DNA from: JBFWVJ01 sp050246795
GTDB lineage: Bacteria; Patescibacteriota; Gracilibacteria; JAUYGZ01
Direction of reading: 5' to 3'
DNA length: 64,000 bases
NCBI GenBank assembly: GCA_050246795.1
Contig: JBFWVJ010000002.1
Location: 1 to 64,000, forward strand
Below the pieces are notes generated by a model. That model did not search any database. It had not been told where the DNA came from and saw only the letters and a list, made by a program, of their open reading frames with translations. Position numbers and translations under genes: made by a program. Positions 61,478 to 64,000 of this stretch are shown piece by piece. The number at the start of each line of letters is the position of its first letter. The stretch's first letter is position 1.

Positions 61478-62737
61478 ATGACTATCGGCATTGATTGCAG
61501 ATTGTATTCCCCTCACTACACCGGCATTGGCCGGTATGTGTATGAGATGGTGAAGCACTTGATCGAGCTGGACCAGCAGAACCGGTACGTACTGTTTTTC
61601 AATCAGAAAGAATTTGACGAATTTCAAGTTCCGAACGAACGATGGGAGAAGCGGCTGGTGAATATTCCCCATTACTCCCTGGCGGAGCAGTGGAAGTTTT
61701 ATCGAATGCTGAAGCAAGAGAAGCTAGACCTCATGCATTTTCCCCATTTCAACGCGCCGATCCTCTACAAAAAGCCTTTTGTCGTCACCATTCATGATCT
61801 GACGCTGCACTATTATCCGTATAAGGAATATCAGCCGAAATGGACGCTGAAGAAGGGGATTCAGATCTTCTTTTACCGCTTCCTGATGGGGCAGGTAGTG
61901 AAGCACGCGAAGCAGATCATCGCGGTATCGGAAAACACCAAAAAGGACCTGATCAAAGAATATTCAGTCTCTTCGCAGAAGATTTCGAAGGTCTTGGAAG
62001 GGGTACCGGAGCATTTTCAGAAGTCCACTCCAGACCAGATTGAGACGGTTCGCCAGAAGTTTGGGATGACGAAGACTTACTTGCTCTACACTGGTGTTTG
62101 GCGGTCCCATAAGAATCTGCTGAACCTCATCAAGGCTTTTAAACTCTTGACCGATCAAGGACATGATCTTCAACTGGTCTTAACAGGGAAAAAGGATCCG
62201 GTGTATCCGGAAATTCCACAATTGATCGAAGAGCTTTTTCCCATTCCGAACGAATTCTCCGAGGAATCCCTCGCCAAAGCCATGCCAAGGGATTCCTCCA
62301 CTGCGTCCTCCTCCGCTCCAACTCCAGGACTCGACCGATACAGCTCCGGAGGACTCCGGTCGGAATGGAAAAACCACGATCGAGTGGTACTGACGGGATT
62401 TGTTTCAGACGAAGAGCTGATCAGCTTGATGTCAGGAGCTTCGGTGTACGTTTTCCCGTCTTTGTACGAAGGGTTTGGTCTGCCGCCACTGGAGGCCATG
62501 CAGCTGGGAGTCCCTGTGGCCTGCTCCAATACTTCGTCCCTCCCGGAGGTGTGTCATGATGCAGCTTTGTATTTCGATCCGAAAAATGTGAAAGAAATGG
62601 CTGAATCTATCCAAAAAATCTTAAAAAACCCTGAACTTCGACAGGAATTGATCGAAAACGGTCAAAAAAACCTTCTCAGGTTCTCCTGGAGGGGTATGAC
62701 GAGCCAAATTCTTGACATATACAATAAAGTATGCTAA
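61478..62737 (+). CDS. Glycosyltransferase, GT-B fold (family 4-like)
   Basis: This enzyme probably moves a sugar from a nucleotide donor to a surface glycan. I chose the ATG at 61478 (MTIGIDCRLYSPHYTGIGRYVYEM, 419 residues), since the codons before it are repeat sequence. The acceptor domain has IPHYSLAEQWKFYRML and FVVTIHDLTLHYYP. The donor domain has LYTGVWRSHKNLLNLIKAF, VVLTGFVSDEELISLM and the EX7E motif in FPSLYEGFGLPPLEAMQLG. Residues 255-297 are not family sequence but an in-frame palindromic element (62240-62368), set in the loop before the VVLTGF strand. Without it the protein would have the normal length of about 376. Confidence 0.9.
   Translation: MTIGIDCRLYSPHYTGIGRYVYEMVKHLIELDQQNRYVLFFNQKEFDEFQVPNERWEKRLVNIPHYSLAEQWKFYRMLKQEKLDLMHFPHFNAPILYKKPFVVTIHDLTLHYYPYKEYQPKWTLKKGIQIFFYRFLMGQVVKHAKQIIAVSENTKKDLIKEYSVSSQKISKVLEGVPEHFQKSTPDQIETVRQKFGMTKTYLLYTGVWRSHKNLLNLIKAFKLLTDQGHDLQLVLTGKKDPVYPEIPQLIEELFPIPNEFSEESLAKAMPRDSSTASSSAPTPGLDRYSSGGLRSEWKNHDRVVLTGFVSDEELISLMSGASVYVFPSLYEGFGLPPLEAMQLGVPVACSNTSSLPEVCHDAALYFDPKNVKEMAESIQKILKNPELRQELIENGQKNLLRFSWRGMTSQILDIYNKVC
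62240..62368. repeat. Palindromic element inside the glycosyltransferase gene (in frame)
   Basis: This copy is 129 bp (43 codons) with ends CCCATTCCGAA and CGGTCGGAATGG and inner arms GAGGAATCCCT and AGGGATTCCTC. It has no stop codon in the gene's frame and is translated as a Ser/Pro-rich stretch (PIPNEFSEESLAKAMPRDSS at its start). The inner and outer arms are well kept, so the insertion seems recent compared with the surrounding gene. Confidence 0.88.
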
Positions 62738-62769
62738 TATACTCGCCAAACTGATTGATCCTTGAATAC

Positions 62770-63266
62770 ATAAAGTTAGGGCCCCCTCCTTTTGCACTTG
62801 TTCCAAGATCTAAGCTGTGGAAATGGAAGTGTGGAGAAGGGCCCTACGGAACTCATAAGATGGATTAGTACCGCAACAAAAATGTGGCAGTGATTCGTCC
62901 TATGAGGTGTTGATCTCGCTCAATAGCTTGAGATTCAACTTTCACGTTCACCTCCGAAGAGATGAAAAGTGCTCCCTACTGTTCTTTCGTGGATTTTACG
63001 AGAACACGCTCTCGTCCCTCATATACCACCGCAAAATGATATAAGGCGTGTAGAGCCAGTTTCCGAAGAAGCTAGATACATCAAAGGGAATAGCTAGAGG
63101 CCTGTATTGGCAGACCTTATCCCGCCAGGCGGGACAGCCGAAGAGTAAGGAGCAAAGCGGCTCAATGGTGAGACTGTTGGGTCGGTCATTGAGAGCGACA
63201 AAGGGTTGATTCTCTCCGGGAACCGCTTTGGCCGTTACTCTTCTGTTGGTTTCTGTTTTTCAAGGT
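62770..63266 (-). ncRNA. Candidate large structured non-coding RNA, family unknown
   Basis: About 500 bp hold no reading frame of note but many paired segments. Read on the minus strand, the clearest are GAAGAGTAA with its partner (63242-63234 / 63147-63139), continued by an 8-bp helix (63229-63222 / 63159-63152). A 7-bp helix CTCAATG is nested inside. A hairpin UUCAUCUC-UUCG-GAGGUGAA lies at 62965-62946. A terminal hairpin with an 8-bp TAGGGCCC stem lies at 62845-62776. Three helices contain a U-G or G-U pair on this strand but a C-A mismatch on the other, which favours the minus strand; one helix favours plus. A promoter with 17-bp spacing lies just upstream. It lacks the marks of RNase P RNA, tmRNA and SRP RNA. 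Confidence 0.6.
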
Positions 63267-63272
63267 TCATAA

Positions 63273-63301
63273 TATAATAACACTATTTATTTACAGTGTC
63301 A
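63273..63301 (-). promoter_or_regulatory. Promoter in front of the candidate structured RNA
   Basis: On the minus strand TTGACA (63301-63296) and TATTAT (63278-63273) are exactly 17 bp apart. It lies between the tsf terminator and the structured region and points into that region. Confidence 0.65.
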
Positions 63302-63310
63302 AGTATTTAG

Positions 63311-63345
63311 ACAATAAAAAGAGACCCCGATACGGATATCGAGGC
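63311..63345 (-). terminator. Terminator of tsf
   Basis: On the minus strand a 10-bp stem (63345-63336 with 63331-63322, including two G-U pairs that would be mismatches on the other strand) is followed by a T-run. It lies 44 bp behind the tsf stop codon. Confidence 0.75.
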
Positions 63346-63388
63346 CATTTTTATTTGGAGTCGGGCTTGAGTTCCTTTGGCTCAGGAA

Positions 63389-64000
63389 CTAGATCTTTAT
63401 TCGCACATATTCTGCCACTTCAGCCCCTTCCAGGAACTGTCCGACGGTGACGTTGTTGTCTTTCACGAAGACTTGAGCAGTGAGGGCGCTTTCCTCACGG
63501 AACTTCTTTTCTTTGCCCTTAAGGATATTTTCTAACATGTTCTCGGGTTTTCCTTCAGCCTTGAGCTGGTCGATCCAGATTTCTTTTTCTTTTGCCACCA
63601 GTTCATCAGACACTTCGGTCGGGTGCTTTACCAAGGGGTTCATGGCTGCCGCGTGCATTGCCACATCTTTCGCTTTGTCTTCCGTTCCGCCGTTCAATCC
63701 GACGAGAACTCCGATTTTTCGATTAGAGTGGACATATCCTCCGATGACGGGTGCTTCCACGAGAACGTATTCGCCTAATTGGATATTTTCTCCGAGCGTA
63801 TTCACGGCCTCTTTCACGGTCATTTCATTTTCTTCCTGGGCGGCGGCTCCTTTTTCTAAGTATTTGTCAGCCAACGACTGAGCAAGATTCACAAAGTCGT
63901 CATTTCGTGCCACGAAGTCGGTCTCACATCGTAGGGCAACGATAGCGGCCTTTCCATCTTTGATGCTGATCGCGACCGCCCCTTCACCGGTTTCTCGGTC
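63389..64000 (-). CDS. tsf: Translation elongation factor Ts (start lies beyond the window)
   Basis: EF-Ts exchanges GDP for GTP on EF-Tu. The visible 203 residues form its core and C-terminal part. At the window edge the frame reads EGAVAISIKDGKAAIVALRC and ETDFVARNDDFVNLAQ, the conserved EF-Ts segment that contacts EF-Tu. This is followed by the dimerisation-type core, with VLVGLNGG and AMHAAAMNPL, and a normal C-terminus. The N-terminal UBA-like domain is outside the window, so the gene is partial. A clear terminator follows. rpsB, the usual neighbour, would lie past the right edge. Confidence 0.93.
   Translation of the reverse strand, partial: DRETGEGAVAISIKDGKAAIVALRCETDFVARNDDFVNLAQSLADKYLEKGAAAQEENEMTVKEAVNTLGENIQLGEYVLVEAPVIGGYVHSNRKIGVLVGLNGGTEDKAKDVAMHAAAMNPLVKHPTEVSDELVAKEKEIWIDQLKAEGKPENMLENILKGKEKKFREESALTAQVFVKDNNVTVGQFLEGAEVAEYVRIKI

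Noticed and set aside
62711..62739. Plus-strand promoter-like TTGACA-N17-TAATAT at the end of the glycosyltransferase gene, which would drive the structured region from the other side
   Set aside because: Not excluded, but most G-U evidence and the UUCG loops favour the minus strand, which has its own equally good promoter.
62850..62880. Similarity of GCGGTACTAAT on the minus strand to the 3' end of 23S rRNA
   Set aside because: Only this short word matches. The sarcin-ricin and peptidyl transferase sequences that should stand upstream are absent.

Overview
The window looks like chromosomal DNA from a Candidate Phyla Radiation (Patescibacteria) bacterium, most plausibly a Peregrinibacteria-like lineage. 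This is inferred from gene content, not proven. Supporting points are a short VirB2/Mbov_0395-like pilin gene, several SLH-domain surface proteins, a large acidic helical repeat protein, housekeeping genes scattered in short operons, and a full middle section of the non-mevalonate isoprenoid pathway (dxr, a fused ispDF, ispE). UGA is used as a normal stop codon (the antitoxin at 3192-3446 and murA both end in TGA), which argues against the Gracilibacteria/Absconditabacteria code. The sequence is moderately GC-rich in housekeeping genes and clearly AT-richer in the 5.2-10.3 kb accessory block.

Bases 1-18,180 are accessory. Clusters of a palindromic repeat family (ends CCCATTCCGAC / GTCGGAATGGG) flank a GIY-YIG protein, an SLH protein, a RelE/RelB-type toxin-antitoxin pair and a GHKL ATPase. 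Then comes a minus-strand surface-protein locus. Three small secreted proteins with a DxNGDG loop lead into an 1876-residue SpvB/RHS protein and a small membrane protein. After that lies an orphan RHS tip followed by a single-pass protein, a trypsin-like protease and a multi-pass membrane protein. A conserved 23-bp motif sits just past the 3' end of each unit, which suggests a cassette organisation.

Bases 18,180-52,000 are mostly core metabolism and information processing: class II aldolase, malic enzyme, both fumarate hydratase subunits (about 13 kb apart), a branched-chain aminotransferase, LeuRS, GyrB, SecF, TrpRS, cysteine desulfurase, DUF721/DciA-like protein, Dxr, IspDF, IspE, MurB, MurA, TruB, NadD-like and NadE, VanW, MiaA, a SIMPL protein and a Fur-family regulator. 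tRNA-Tyr(GTA) and tRNA-Thr(TGT) lie near 39.8 kb. Bases 51,575-57,742 hold the 1880-residue helical repeat protein and its small partner. Then come a two-gene permease operon, tRNA-Glu(TTC), AroD, an RsuA/RluB-family pseudouridine synthase, a family 4-like glycosyltransferase and the 3' part of tsf.

Three things stand out. First, between the glycosyltransferase and tsf there is about 500 bp without ORFs. It is rich in helices, and its G-U pairs, UUCG tetraloops and upstream promoter point to a minus-strand structured RNA that I cannot assign to a known family. Second, one palindromic repeat copy, exactly 129 bp long, is embedded in frame inside the glycosyltransferase gene. It adds about 43 residues, in the style of protein-coding palindromic elements. 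Third, other short repeats recur between genes. These include a 9-bp minisatellite that also sits in frame inside the rhs gene, and a palindrome that supplies the stop codons of both convergent genes around it.
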